A stretch of DNA of 64,000 bases from Ctenosaura bakeri (GCA_948474755.1 CAOLHI010000395.1:186001-250000); one strand, 5' to 3'; counted from the stretch's first letter, positions 43,619 to 54,456 are shown. Notes: generated from the sequence alone by a model not told the origin. A program made the numbers and translations.

Positions 43619-44516
43619 TGGTGCTTTTGCAACTTTGTAGATGCAAGTTCTGTAAGTGTTTTAAGTTTCTATTTCTGCTCTCTGTGGGTTTTTTTTTTTT
43701 TTTTTTTTTTGGGGGAAAATGAGATAGAAAAGCAGCTAAAAGAAAAACTGAGCCCATCAACCATTTGCTGTTTTATCATGGCAAGATCAAGCAGCAAAGA
43801 AAGGAAGGAAAAGATTTGTATGAACTAAGTGGCATCCAAAGGTGGAAGTTGATATATTACCAAAAGCATTTCTGCCTCATTAAATGCAGCCACAAATCAG
43901 TCCAGTGCTCAAATCACCAGCCGCTGATAAGAAATATGCATAGCATCAGTCAGGTTAGATAGGAGGAGATGGACTCAATAAATTATAAAACCAGTAAGAA
44001 AATGTTCTACTTTTCGACATTTGTTCAGTGCTGATTTGATTAGGGCTTCCAATAAAAAGTCAGTACATGAATTCAAGTCTAATCATGGGAGGTGAAAATC
44101 TCATTTGTGGTTCTTCTCTTTTATTAACTTGTATAGTATATTGGCACCTAGATGCCCAAATAATGGTGGTACAAAGCCTACACAACTTGAGAAGTCACCT
44201 TATGTTGATTGGTTACTGCTGCTGTCACTACCATGCTCTCAGAAGTTTTGCACAGTTCACAGAATCCAAAGTAGACATTGAGTTCTATTTTCGGGGAAAC
44301 TCTTAGGAAATTTGCAAACAGGTCACAAGTACATCGAGGAGACTAGGGAAATAATTAGGAGTTTGCATAAGAACTGGTGGTATAAATCTCTATTAATTTT
44401 GCTCTTGAAGGAAGCAACAAGTCATTTCAGCAAGGTCCTTCCCACTGTGCAAAAGTATTTGAAAACTTCACAGTTTGCAGTTTGACACTTATTCTATGTA
44501 AAATCCTACTTGCCGT
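43619..44516. other. Unassigned; long T run
   Basis: T23 or so at 43689-43711 followed by GGGGG. No exon or transposon recognised; frames at 43765-43962 and 44067-44306 have no domain. Confidence 0.5.
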
Positions 44517-44790
44517 TCAAGTTCTGGTGCAGAAAACAGCACTGTTTGGGCCAAAATCAGAATTTGTAGCCCCTTAAACAATATTTTTTTTTATACTAAA
44601 ATATTATTTTCTTTGCAGATAATGCTGTTTCCTGAGCAGAAAATATTGTTTGAAAAAGAAACAGTGCAGAATAAGTCCCAAAAGTTTTCTGACATTTGAG
44701 AAATGCATTTATCAATCTTTTTAAAAATGTTTCTCAATATTTGTTCCATTCTTGATGGGAGTATAAGAAGAATGTTATTGAATCTGATTG
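44517..44790. repeat. Repeat X copy (unclassified)
   Basis: GTTCTGGTGCAGAAAACAGC, TTTGCAGATAATGCTGTTTC, CTGAGCAGAAAATATTGTTT and AAACAGTGCAGAATAAGTCC. Alternating TTCTG/CAGAA units give local inverted symmetry. No coding capacity. Confidence 0.5.
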
Positions 44791-45359
44791 AGGGTCTATT
44801 TCCACCATATGGCCTAACATATGGCACTGTGAAATCTCAGTAAAAGGACCTCAGATCAGTAGACCTCTACGCTTCTCTTCCTCCAGCAACTCATATTTAA
44901 AAAAACATATAGCCTTTTATCCTGCAGGTAACACATATCCGTTATGGCTTAATAGTTACTACTTCTCAATGAATTTGTGTGATACTGCACAGCTGGATAC
45001 TATGCAGATACTAACCTATAAAATCAAGATTTGGGAACAAATATCCAAAAAAGAAAATTACAACAGCTGAATTCCTACATCAGGTGTGGAACTAACTCTC
45101 CACAGCCCTTTCCTCTCCAGTATTACCAAGCCATGAGGTATATGTGCTACTCTAACTGTCAGTGGGAATGAAAGGGACAGAGAGAGAGAGGGAAGTGACC
45201 TGACACTGGGGACTGCCTCCTGTGCTCCACCCTGTAATTTTCTAGGCAGAAGGAGGAAAAACTGTAATCTCATTCCTCTTCCTTACAGTCTCCAGAACTG
45301 GAGCAACAATGGTCAAGATTGCAATAGAATGATGAACATACAAGGCCTTTGGTCTTCTC
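44791..45359. other. Unassigned stretch
   Basis: Short (GA)n at 45178-45192. No transposon or exon recognised. Confidence 0.5.
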
Positions 45360-45681
45360 CAGCATGTCTGTTCTTATGTACCAATTTTATTTTACAGACA
45401 TCAGAGCTAGTAGCTGTCACCATGGCCAGAATACTGGGGGGGGGTGTCTTGCATACGCACAAGTTTCCCAAAGGAAGCAGCTGGAGATTTTTATCCAATG
45501 CATAAGAAAAAAAAATCAGTTTGTGGTTGCAGAAGATGATGTGTATGATCATGGTGCATGCATATTTGGTTGTGCATTTGGTGCTCACAGCTGTCATTCA
45601 ACATGAGGGTTGCACAACACATTCAATGTAAAATTCTGCAAATGGAGATTTATCTAACTCAGTCCTGATGCAGGATCTTGA
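45360..45681. repeat. Repeat Y copy (unclassified)
   Basis: Best-matched part is 45560-45681, parallel to 40850-40985. The overlapping frames on both strands (45313-45597 minus, 45349-45606 plus) are shadows of each other. Confidence 0.5.
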
Positions 45682-46098
45682 CCCTTGCTGTTAATTGCCA
45701 TCAAGTTGACTATATCTTATAGCAACCCTCTTATGGAGACCTCTTATGAATTGGAGATCTCCTGTGTCATTCATAGCCCTTCTCTGGTCTTGCAAATTCA
45801 GGGTAGTCGTGGCTTCCTTGGTTGAAGCTATCTTACTCTTTTTCTATAGTCTTCTACCTTGCCAAGCATCATTGTCTTTTATAGTGAGACATGTCTTCTC
45901 ATGAGATGTCCAAAGTATCACAGCCTCAGTTTATTCATCTTTACTTCTAGAGAGAGTTCAGGCTTGATTTGCTCTAGGACCCCTTTATGGGTCTTTTTGG
46001 CAGTCACAGGTTTCAGCAGAATTCACTTCCAGCACCACATTTCAAATAAGTTGATTCTCCATCAGCTTTCTTGACCGTATGTAGAAATTGGCCCATAC
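45682..46098 (-). mobile_element. RTE/BovB LINE fragment, 3' end first
   Basis: Left end is the inverted tail ATTGCCATCAAGTTGACTAT. In the body, minus-strand ORF2 landmarks can be matched to the 39290 copy: TCTCATGAGATGTCCAAAGT mirrors the FGHIM region and GATTTGCTCTAGGACCCCTT mirrors GGGTCTGAGAGCAAATC. Then CCAGCACCACATTTCAAAT and TGATTCTCCATCAGCTTTCT. Frames are broken. Confidence 0.75.
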
Positions 46099-46557
46099 CT
46101 GATGATAACAAATATTTGAATTACATCTCCTATAAATAAGTCAGAATCAAGCCTATACAGGCCAGCACATATATTACCCTACCCTGTACTAGCAGTTGCA
46201 TTTTATCCATGATTATATGTCAGTGGAAAGGGAAGGCAGACAAAATCTGCCACCTCCAAGTGGCCTGATTCTCCTTTCTTCCTGTCCTTCCTTCACAACC
46301 TTATATTTTTCCCCCACTACTACCCACCTACACTGGCATAATTATGCCTCCATAATGTATGAGCAGTATTCTGATGAAATGGTAATGGATCTGTGTGCTG
46401 AGACCTTTAAAAAAATCCATGAAACATCCAAAAGACAGAGCAATGGGTCATAAATCACACTCATATAAAATGAATGAACACATGTTCAAACTATGGAAAG
46501 GGGATAAAACTTCTGGATATCCTAAATGGCTGTGGCCTCCAATAATGGATCGTGGGC
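46099..46557. other. Unassigned stretch
   Basis: No transposon or exon recognised. Confidence 0.5.
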
Positions 46558-46628
46558 TAGATCCTATGGATTAGTCCCAACTAGAGTAGACTTATTCAAT
46601 CAATTGTTGAATGGTAAGTCAAAGTGAG
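46558..46628. repeat. Palindromic family E, one arm
   Basis: GATCCTATGGATTAGTCCCA, ACTAGAGTAGACTTATTCAA and TTGTTGAATGGTAAGTC. Related copies at 32702, 53722 and 57056. Confidence 0.5.
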
Positions 46629-46630
46629 TA

Positions 46631-46840
46631 TGCCAGTGTGGAGTAGCACCCTGAATGTTGAACTAGGACTTGAAGAGACCAAAGTTCAAATCCCACTTGG
46701 TCACGGAAATGCAATAGGTGCTTAGACAAATTGCATTTTCTCCCCCTCAGACAAAGGCAATGACAAACTTCCTCTGAATAAATCTTGCCTCAGGGCCACC
46801 ATAAATCAGAAAATAGCTTGAAGGCACACAAAAACAACAG
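46631..46840 (+). mobile_element. Sauria-type tRNA SINE, long form
   Basis: Head GCCAGTGTGGAGTAGCACCC, CTGAATGTTGAACTAGGACT; B-box side AAAGTTCAAATCCCACTTGG; central AATGACAAACTTCCTCTGAA; tail AGGGCCACCATAAATCAGAA and GCTTGAAGGCACACAAAAAC. Confidence 0.85.
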
Positions 46841-48041
46841 GCATTCCTTAGGTATATCTCATTGATTGTATTTTTCCCAGACTCAGTCCCATGGAAACCA
46901 GTACGGAGAAGTTGGTTTTGAACTGAACTGCACACGAAGTTCTGGATTCTTTCAGCAAGAAACTAGAAACATAAGTCTTGGTCCCTCGCTTCAATCAGGA
47001 CTTATTATTTTTCTGAAATCAACATCAGGAGCCTGCCTTTGTGTGGAAGAGAGAGGAGATAATCCTGTATAATTGCTGAGTTTACCAATGTAGCAGTCTG
47101 TGAAGAACACCTGGTCATCTGGCAGCCTTTTTGGAATGCTTTAGAATTGAGAATAAGAAACAACTGTTGCCTGAAGCAGGTGTAATATGTTTTATTTACT
47201 CCATGTTCTGCATTTAAGATGCACGTGGGCAGGAACAACATGCTGCCAAAGTGCCATTTCCAAGTTAAAAGGACAAACTGCTAAAGAGATTTATCCTGTG
47301 GTCCCTCACCATGCTGTTCCCAAATCTTTCCTTTATAATTATCAGGTTGTCCTCTCCACTAACAAGTCTTTTCGTTAATTGTCGGTATGTAACAAAAAAT
47401 TCTTCCTGACAACTGCAAAATGAAAAAAAAAATACCAGACTACTCTTTCTGGATAACAGTTGAAGAAAGTTGACAACAATTTGTTCACAGCATGAATCCT
47501 TGCTAGCATTTAGAGCAGATGTTTCTGAGAATGCTGGGATCCTTTTTGCTGGGAGAACAGTTCTTTGACAACTTTCTAGACAAAGTTGGTGAAAGGTAAT
47601 TTCCTTCTGCTCAGTCTGACAGGAATTTACATGGGGAGTTTCAAGGAGTTGTGGCTATAATTAGACTTCCACCTCTCTCATGAAATGCTTTTCCATTACT
47701 GAAAGCCAGTAATGGTCATCAGCGTTATAACTGACTTGGGAAAGTTATTTTTGTGCAATGGTTAATTAAAAGGCAGATCTGTTTAAAAAAGAGAAAAAAA
47801 CATCATTGCCATCTAGGAAACCAGCCAACTTACAAATCATCTTGTTGTTCTTAATGGATCTCAGGCAGGATGATACGTCTGTCATGACCACTTGTGAACC
47901 AGGATAGAAACTGGAGTGGTGTCCTAAAAGGACAAAGACGAATACGAGATGCAGTATCTGGAAACCAGTAGGTAAAAGGCATCTATAGAGAACTGATCTG
48001 AGAAAACAGCAGGTAGCAGAATAAAATATGTTCCACATGTT
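46841..48041. other. Unassigned; low-repeat block
   Basis: No transposon recognised. About 47560-47790 is free of known repeats and contains AT-rich motifs (GGTTAATTAAAA); it is only a weak candidate for a conserved non-coding element. Confidence 0.45.
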
Positions 48042-48221
48042 GGCCATTTCCACACTACACTCTTATAGCGTGATTATTCCACTTTCAACATCCTATGGAA
48101 TCCTGGGGTTAGCAGTTTCAGGAGGGGCCAGCTGGTCTCTCCCGAAACTGCAAACCCCAAGATTCCATAGGATGTTGAAAGTGGAATAATCGCGCTATAA
48201 GAGTGTAGTGCAGAAATGGCC
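48042..48221. mobile_element. Palindromic MITE, family A (180 bp)
   Basis: GGCCATTTCCACACTACACT, then CTTATAGCGTGATTATTCCA. The right arm inverted agrees even in subgroup bases (CGCGCTATAAGAGTG). Flanked by GTT on both sides (48039-48041, 48222-48224), an exact 3-bp duplication. Its centre reads TTTCAGGAGGGGCCAGCTGG. Confidence 0.9.
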
Positions 48222-50639
48222 GTTATGGGCAACCCCATTGTTTACTACATGATAATTACCAAGTTTTAGTACTCTCCCAAATCAAACCAAGGTATTGTAT
48301 TCAAATTGTAGTCACTGGTGGCTAAACTAGAGCCCACTCCATTTTAATGAAGAATTGATTCTTTAAAAACATGTACAAAAGTCTGGAATTTAGCGTTTCT
48401 CAGTTGTTTAAAGCAAGACTGGAGTAGGATGAGGGCAGTCCAATCCCAAAGTTCATACAGGCTTTCAACAGAAGCATAGTCTGGACAACCCAAAGTTCCA
48501 AGAGAGGAAGCAGCCTTGAGCAGAATCCAAATGAGGTTGTCAGAATTAACAGTCCAAAACTTCATACCAATGCCCGAGATGTTAGAAAGGATTGCAAAAA
48601 AGTTTGGGAGATCTTCATCTTCATCTATACAATAGTCTGGGCTGAGATAACTTACAACTTAGAGTTAATCAGTCCAGCTGGCTTCATTAGCTTGAGTATT
48701 TAACCCAACAATGACACTATCTTCCCATGGTTGTGGTAGGATTACATCTTCCAGTGAGAGGAGAGGCTATGCTGATGGCATGGCCATTTACTTCCCTTCT
48801 CTCTATTTCTCAGGGTGATGCAGGGTAACAACCAAAATAACCAAAACTTCCAATCTGTTGAGACTCTGAAAGGTGCCTGTTGATATCCAATAAGAATGGA
48901 ATGGCCTCCTATAAATTTTCCCTAAAAGATTTACAGCATTACAAACTCAATTTCCCAGTATTAATCTGGCAGTCTTCCAGGTAAAATGCTAGGCTGATTC
49001 TTTTTTCTTGGCTTCATACTAAGAAAAAAGAACTCCTTTTTCTTTTTGTGTTTTTTTATTCTTGTTTACAGGTAGGGTTTCCAGATCTCAGGGCCTGGAC
49101 TATCTTCTTTGATCTTCGAAGGAAGGACAAAGACTCTCAGAACAAAAAAACTGATTTGGAGAAAAGCCCCCTCCTTTAGAAGACTTGGTATTTTTTTTAA
49201 TTTGAAAATTATATACTTGGCCCTGCACATTTGCAGGTTTGACTTTCACAGATTTGATTATTTGCAAGTCTCTCCAACCCCTGCCCCCCACCTCAAGTAT
49301 TTCTTTTCCTGGGGAACCTTCCCTCTTGGTGGCAGCCCATTGAAAACCTACCTCTGTTCTTGCTCTTTCTCCACTACCACCAGCAGCTAAGGAAAGCTCA
49401 CTCCCTGATTTTTCACCACCACAAGTCTTCTGCTCATACCCTACACTCACCTGAGGAAGGAGATGGGCAAGTGAGAGAGGGTATAGGGCCACCATGCTAA
49501 TCCATCCTCTTCCTTCTCCTTTCCTTGACCAAGTTTGGATGCTGGGTGCCCATTCTCCCCACTATGCTTTGGTCCCCTTTCCACAGGCCTGCAGACACAG
49601 ACACATTTTGATATTTTCCACTTTTGTGAGGGTCCTACGGTTGATAATGTGCCATGGTTAAGGACATTATTGGGGTCACCCCTTGTAACATCAGCCTTGT
49701 GACATCATCAATGCCCACCGCCAGTGACCTCATAGAAGGGCATCTCTAATTGCAAGTTGCACCCTTGAAATCCCAGATTCTCTGTCAGCTCTGACCTGTC
49801 AACCCTATAAATTGCAGGAAGGCCAAGTGTGTGATTGTTGAATTATTAATATCCCCTCTAGTTTTATTGGCATATCAAGAAAACACAGCTTACATGCATA
49901 CACACACACACACTCAACATAATACAAGATGTGTCGTTTGTACTATTGATGTAGCAATGGCATTACTCGCATGACCAATTCAGCTATTTTAATTATTTTT
50001 TTAACATGCAGTATCTCAGTGTGTCTTTTCATAGCTTCTGGATTCTTTCATAGGCGGCAATGGTTCTTCTGATAATGCAGCTGTGAAAAATACCTAGCAA
50101 CGATGCAAAGCAATTTTGTGTTTCTGAAGTGGCAAAGGAAAGATGAGAGAATGTTATTTTAGCAAGAATAATAAAAAAGAGGATCTGCAGGTAAAAAAGA
50201 AAAATATCACTGTGCTATTAACCCTGGGAAACAGCTTATCTGTTAGAAATACACTGTTGTCCAAACAACAAAAAACATATTAGAGCTTATTGATGAAGTC
50301 TTTTAAAGGACAATACCCCACATCATTTGTGCTGATTCACCACGAGGCACATGTGTCAACAGGCTTAGGTATGTGAAGAGCTTCTGAACACAACTTGTTG
50401 GACTTCCATAAATCCTCAGCCAACGTGGCTGGAGGATTCTGGAAGTTATAAATTCCAAACAACTAACTGGAGAATTCCAGAAGTTCTCATCCAAAATGTT
50501 ACTTTCTCTTGCTCTGCCTGTACGTGGGTGATAGGACCAAAGCTGAACATGTTGTGCTATTTATTAGTTATATTTTCATCTCACCATTCCTTCAGTCATA
50601 ATCAGGTGGAATGCATGAAGCACCTCTTTCTTCTTCTAG
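48222..50639. other. Mostly unassigned
   Basis: Short (AC)n at 49899-49914. The 131-codon minus frame at 49100-49495 and its antisense partner at 49109-49390 have no domain. The stretch near 49072-49100 loosely resembles 57395-57450 (GGGTTTCCAGATCTCAGGGC / GGGTTGCCAAAATTCTTTGA), possibly one old repeat. Confidence 0.4.
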
Positions 50640-50710
50640 TCCTGCCAACAATCCTCAATCCACTTTGAGTCCCAACCTGGGAAAAAAGCGGGGTATAAAG
50701 ATGGTGATGG

Positions 50711-50765
<55 letters not shown>

Positions 50766-50768
50766 GAT
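50640..50768 (+). mobile_element. L2-like 3' end with (GAT)n tail
   Basis: CACTTTGAGTCCCAACCTGG, GAAAAAAGCGGGGTATAAAG, then about 20 GAT/GGT units (50703-50768). The His-rich minus frame at 50602-50814 and Met-rich plus frame at 50611-50883 are translations of the repeat. Confidence 0.7.
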
Positions 50769-51049
50769 CAGGCTGGGACAGAGTGACTGGCCCAAGGTCA
50801 TTAGTGAGTTTCATGGTTCTCTGGGCAAACGGACTTGGATCTCCAAATCACCATCCACTATTCTCATTACTGTTCGATATTGATTCACTGGGCTTCACTG
50901 AAATGTATAGTCAAAGCCCTCCCAACCACCCAGTGGGATACAGTCCTCCCCATAGTATACTAAATACTTCCGTTTTCCTCAATAGTCCCTCCCAAAATGA
51001 GGACAAGACGTGACATTTTGGAAACACTATAATCAATTTAGAACAATTC
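50769..51049. other. Unassigned; SINE-body-like scrap
   Basis: About 50770-50815 (GGCTGGGACAGAGTGACTGG, CCCAAGGTCATTAGTGAGTT) resembles an inverted Sauria SINE body. The rest is unrecognised. Confidence 0.4.
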
Positions 51050-51260
51050 CAGATTAAAATAATAAGATAATTTAAGAAGTAGAAAAACACATTAAATAAA
51101 TCACCAGGTTAAACAGAAGAAAAGACTAAAGCAGTTAAAACCATGTACCTATACATTGTTTTAAAAAATGGTTCAGCCCTGAAGGCTCTGATCGAAAACC
51201 ATGTTTTCACTTGATAATTAAAAGAAACCACTGTTTACATCAATTGGACCTCCAAGAGAG
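51050..51260 (-). mobile_element. L2-like LINE 3' remnant
   Basis: A-rich run, then AAACCATGTACCTATACATT, CAGCCCTGAAGGCTCTGATC, GACCTCCAAGAGAGGACATT and CCATGAATCC, the general order of L2-like 3' ends on the minus strand. Pattern resemblance only. Confidence 0.4.
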
Positions 51261-51460
51261 GACATTCCATGAATCCTTCCATAAACCATATTTATAAACC
51301 AGAGGAATAGATAAAGTATTTGTACCTAGATATTTCCAAGATGGAATAGCTGGTCAATCTATTGCCTCAAGGACAACAGAAAGGTTTTATAGCTCATCCT
51401 CATTCAGCTGTTTTGGGTTGTATGGGATCCATCCAAGTGCTGACCTCTGTCTTTGACTGA

Positions 51461-51637
51461 GGCCATTTCAGCACTGGACTGTCATAGTGCTATTATTCCA
51501 CTTTCAACACCCTATGGAATCCTGGGGTTTGCAGTTTAGGGAGGAGTCTGGCCACTCCCTAAACTGCAAACCCCAGGATTCCATAGGAGGCTGGAAGTAG
51601 AATAATAGCACTATGACAGTCCAGTGCAGAAATGGCC
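51461..51637. mobile_element. Palindromic MITE, family A, near-perfect hairpin
   Basis: GGCCATTTCAGCACTGGACT, GTCATAGTGCTATTATTCCA and the inverted arm CACTATGACAGTCCAGTG, GCAGAAATGGCC. Arms of about 83 bases have only a few mismatches around a centre of about 11 bases, so the strand could fold into one long hairpin. Flanks TGA/AGA are not an exact duplication. Confidence 0.9.
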
Positions 51638-51773
51638 AGAGGTTCAGTACCCGAATAGTTCCCACAACTCAGCAGCTGTAGGAGGAGAATCTAAGAAACT
51701 TCATTGCTCTCATAACAATGGTTCCATCAACTATCCCACCTTCCCATTATGCTCAATTCCCATTTTAATCTTC

Positions 51774-51846
51774 CTTCTTTCCTTCCTTCCTTCCTTCCTT
51801 CCTTCCTTCCTTCCTTCCTTCCTTCCTTCCTTCCTTCCTTCCTTCC
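51774..51846. repeat. (CTTC)n microsatellite
   Basis: About 18 uninterrupted tetranucleotide units, directly before an L2-like 3' end. Confidence 0.95.
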
Positions 51847-51849
51847 TGT

Positions 51850-52003
51850 TCTTTAATAGTTAGTTGATTGTAGTTAATGTGTTTTAGGGGGTTGGTTTTA
51901 GATGGGTTGGTGAGTTGGGAAGATTGGTTATGTTTTAATGCTTTTAATGTATTTAATGTATTGTTGTAGTGCTGCCTCGATCCATGGGGAGAGGCAGGAT
52001 ATA

Positions 52004-52047
<44 letters not shown>
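51850..52047 (+). mobile_element. L2-like 3' end with (AAT)n tail
   Basis: GGGGGTTGGTTTTAGATGGG, TGCCTCGATCCATGGGGAGA, GGCAGGATATAAATAAT, then (AAT)n at 52003-52047. Close relative of the copy at 22130. Confidence 0.75.
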
Positions 52048-52048
<1 letters not shown>

Positions 52049-52141
52049 CCCTCCCTCCCTCCCTCCCTCCCTCCCTCCCTTCCTTCCTTCCTTCCTTCCT
52101 TCCTTCCTTCCTTCCTTCCTCCCTCCCTCCCTCCCTCCCTT
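52048..52141. repeat. (CCCT)n/(CCTT)n pyrimidine tract
   Basis: (CCCT)n, then (CCTT)n, then (CCCT)n with no gap after the L2-like AAT tail. The frames at 51928-52176 and 51938-52255 translate these repeats. Confidence 0.95.
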
Positions 52142-52193
52142 CTTTTCACCTTATTTATTTTATGTGTCTTTCTCATCTACCTATCTGTCTGTC

Positions 52194-52196
52194 TGT

Positions 52197-52242
<46 letters not shown>
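52194..52242. repeat. (ATCT)n microsatellite
   Basis: About 11 units, preceded by CTGT-rich variants. Confidence 0.95.
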
Positions 52243-52327
52243 CATGTATCTATAGCAGGGATATTCAGTGGTTGACTCCATGCCTAAGCGGTGGTATTAT
52301 TCAAAACCTAGGAATGTCACTGAAGGT

Positions 52328-52540
52328 CTAACTACCATGAGGATACCATGGTTCATCTGATCATGGAAGCTAATCAGGGTCATTCTTGATAAATACTTGG
52401 AGACTGCCAAGGAATATCAGGTTCAGTAGTTATATTTCAGAAGAAAACAAGGGCAAACAATCTTTGAGTATTCCTTACCTAAGTAAACTGTCTGAAATTC
52501 ACGGGGTCACCACAAGTTGACTGGCAAATTGAAGGCAAAA
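52328..52540 (+). mobile_element. 5S-rRNA-derived SINE with BovB-like tail
   Basis: The head aligns by eye with 5S rRNA: CTACCATGAGGATACCATGG, TTCATCTGATCATGGAAGCT, AATCAGGGTC, AAATACTTGGAGACTGCC and AAGGAATATCAGGTTC. Body: AAACAAGGGCAAACAATCTT, GAGTATTCCTTACCTAAG. Tail: GGGGTCACCACAAGTTGACT. Many changes from 5S make a functional rRNA gene implausible. Confidence 0.85.
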
Positions 52541-52639
52541 GTTTCATCACCTAAGGACAGATTTAATATTCAAAAAATATGTGGAGGAAAATGATCAAAA
52601 ATGAGATTCTTGAGTGATGAGAAACCCTGACAATGAGAA

Positions 52640-53120
52640 TCTTGGTATGAAAAGAACACTGTAGTGGGAGCATTATTCTGCACAAAATTTATTTGCATGG
52701 GTTTGTCTGTGAGTGTATACAGGAGGAAAAAAAAGGCATTTTCTGCACAGAAAGCACTATTTTCTGGGCTGAAATAATATTGTACTCTCTGTTTTCTGCA
52801 CAAAACGTTGTCTTCTAAGTGCACACACACACACACACACACACACACAACCATTTGTAAATTTTGCACAGAATAAGTGCCCAACTGCACAATTTTCTGT
52901 GCACAAAATAGTATTTTCTATGCTGAAAGTGTTCTCTACAGAAAAAAAAAAAATAGATGCATCTTTTTTCCTTCATGGAATCCATTCTGAAATGCAACTA
53001 GCCTTTCAAAATTGATTTTTTTTTTTGAAGAACTTTTTGCAGTGGGGAGAAATCCTAAAATTACTGTTGCTTCCTTTGAGAATGAAATTAGCAAAGAATT
53101 ACATTTCTACCATTAACTGA
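52640..53120. repeat. Repeat X, longest copy (unclassified)
   Basis: GAGCATTATTCTGCACAAAA, GGCATTTTCTGCACAGAAAG, CTGTTTTCTGCACAAAACGT, AATTTTGCACAGAATAAGTG and ATTTTCTGTGCACAAAATAG, then GAAGAACTTTTTGCAGTGGG and TGTTGCTTCCTTTGAGAATG. It is interrupted by (AC)n at 52821-52849. Frames 52570-52890 and 52815-52997 lie on it. Confidence 0.55.
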
Positions 53121-53366
53121 TAAAAGCCTAGAGACAGAATACATTTTCTCCTCTCTAAACTAATTTGTATTGATTGTGGGGTGGAAGTGGGAAATAAAGT
53201 CAATGTGAACTGCTGTTTCAAAATGATAAAGGCAGAAAAATGCTGATTTAGAAGTTCGGTGACAGAAGATGTCTGCGTAAAATGGGCAGGAATAATCCAG
53301 TCAGCAGGTTGAACTAAACAAATGGATATATAAAGAAATCTCCAGTTTAAACAACCAAAATGTGTA

Positions 53367-53403
<37 letters not shown>

Positions 53404-53721
53404 ACTTGAATGAATAAATAGCCTAATAGTTATTCCAGCTCTCCAGTAGAATGTGTTCAGATTGTTCTATCTCCACAGAAGATGTGCTGAGGGACAACTG
53501 GGTATCAAATAGAATTAACTACCTAAGTACACTTAGAAATTTCTCATTATAGAAAAGGAGAGATTCCAATGAAGTTCAATAGGTAGCCATTTATTCCAAA
53601 AGAGATGGAGAGATAGAGGAAATAGACCCTCTCCAGCTTCCTTCAAAAGAACACAGATTTGCAACTATTACTAGCTATAGAGAATCCGTGATTGCTTTGA
53701 GACAATAAAGTCATCCTTGAC
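53121..53721. other. Unassigned; (GT)n(GA)n
   Basis: (GT)n then (GA)n at 53361-53403. Nothing else recognised. Confidence 0.5.
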
Positions 53722-53830
53722 TTGAATCCTATTGGTTTGATCCAACTAGAGTAAAACCACTGAATTAAATCTCAAATGGTGAATCAACACCTATGAAGTC
53801 CCCATTAATTCATTGGCTCTAATCTAATTG
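53722..53830. repeat. Palindromic family E
   Basis: GAATCCTATTGGTTTGATCC, AACTAGAGTAAAACCACTGA and GGTGAATCAACACCTATGAA, with the inverted counterpart CATTGGCTCTAATCTAATTG. Confidence 0.55.
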
Positions 53831-54042
53831 TGCAAGCGATAGAATTCAGGCCTTGGTATGTTCAGTAGATGTCTTGGGTCCTGCATTGAGAGAAAGGTGG
53901 GATATATTAAATACATAAAGGTAAATATAAAATGGGGCTTACTTTTAGAAGGCTTAGCTATGTTCTTGGATGCCACTGCAACTCCTTTTCCTGATCTCAG
54001 GACTTTAAAGTCCATGTACTCCTTGACTCACTATAAGACTTA

Positions 54043-54456
54043 AACCCTTTCTACAAGATGTCATCATCCCCCATTGGGGATGGGAGAAGGATGGGACCCA
54101 GACAATGCTCATGCACTACATCATTTGTGTCCCATCCTTCTCCCATCCCCAGATGGCACGTTCATGCTGCAAATCATTGACAGGTTTTACCCATCAATGA
54201 CCTGCAATCATGCAGCTCTCCTGCTGTCCTCCTGCACTTACCTGAGCTGTAGAAGGTCAGGAGGTGTGATGGCCATGCTTCCTTCCCCAGCACAGCCTAG
54301 GACAATGCCTGGCTGAGATGCAGAAAGAAGAGGCATGGCCATTGTGCCTCCTCCCTTCCTATAGGTGGGCATCGTGCCTCCTCCCTTCCTATAGATGGGC
54401 AGTGTGGAGGGGAGCACTCCTGTCATGCCAAGATATGGTAACATGTGGAAAGGGTC
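54043..54456. mobile_element. GC-rich MITE, family C (414 bp)
   Basis: Terminal inverted repeats AACCCTTTCTACAAGATGTC and (inverted) GACCCTTTCCACATGTTACC; flanks TTA/TCA. Inside is a perfect 22-base inverted repeat (54077-54098 with 54129-54150) and a 30-bp tandem duplication (units 54345-54374 and 54375-54404). Frames 54074-54316, 54238-54444 and 54318-54503 are on this element and are not genes. Confidence 0.75.

Noticed and set aside
48042..48221. hAT assignment for family A MITEs
   Set aside because: No 8-bp flanking duplications; 3-bp duplications fit better.
49072..49100. Repeat shared with 57395-57450
   Set aside because: Similarity is too short and gapped to claim a family by eye.
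50602..50883. Poly-His and poly-Met frames
   Set aside because: Opposite-strand translations of a (GAT)n microsatellite.
52328..52420. 5S rRNA gene
   Set aside because: Many substitutions, and a SINE body with BovB-like tail follows directly; it is a 5S-derived SINE.
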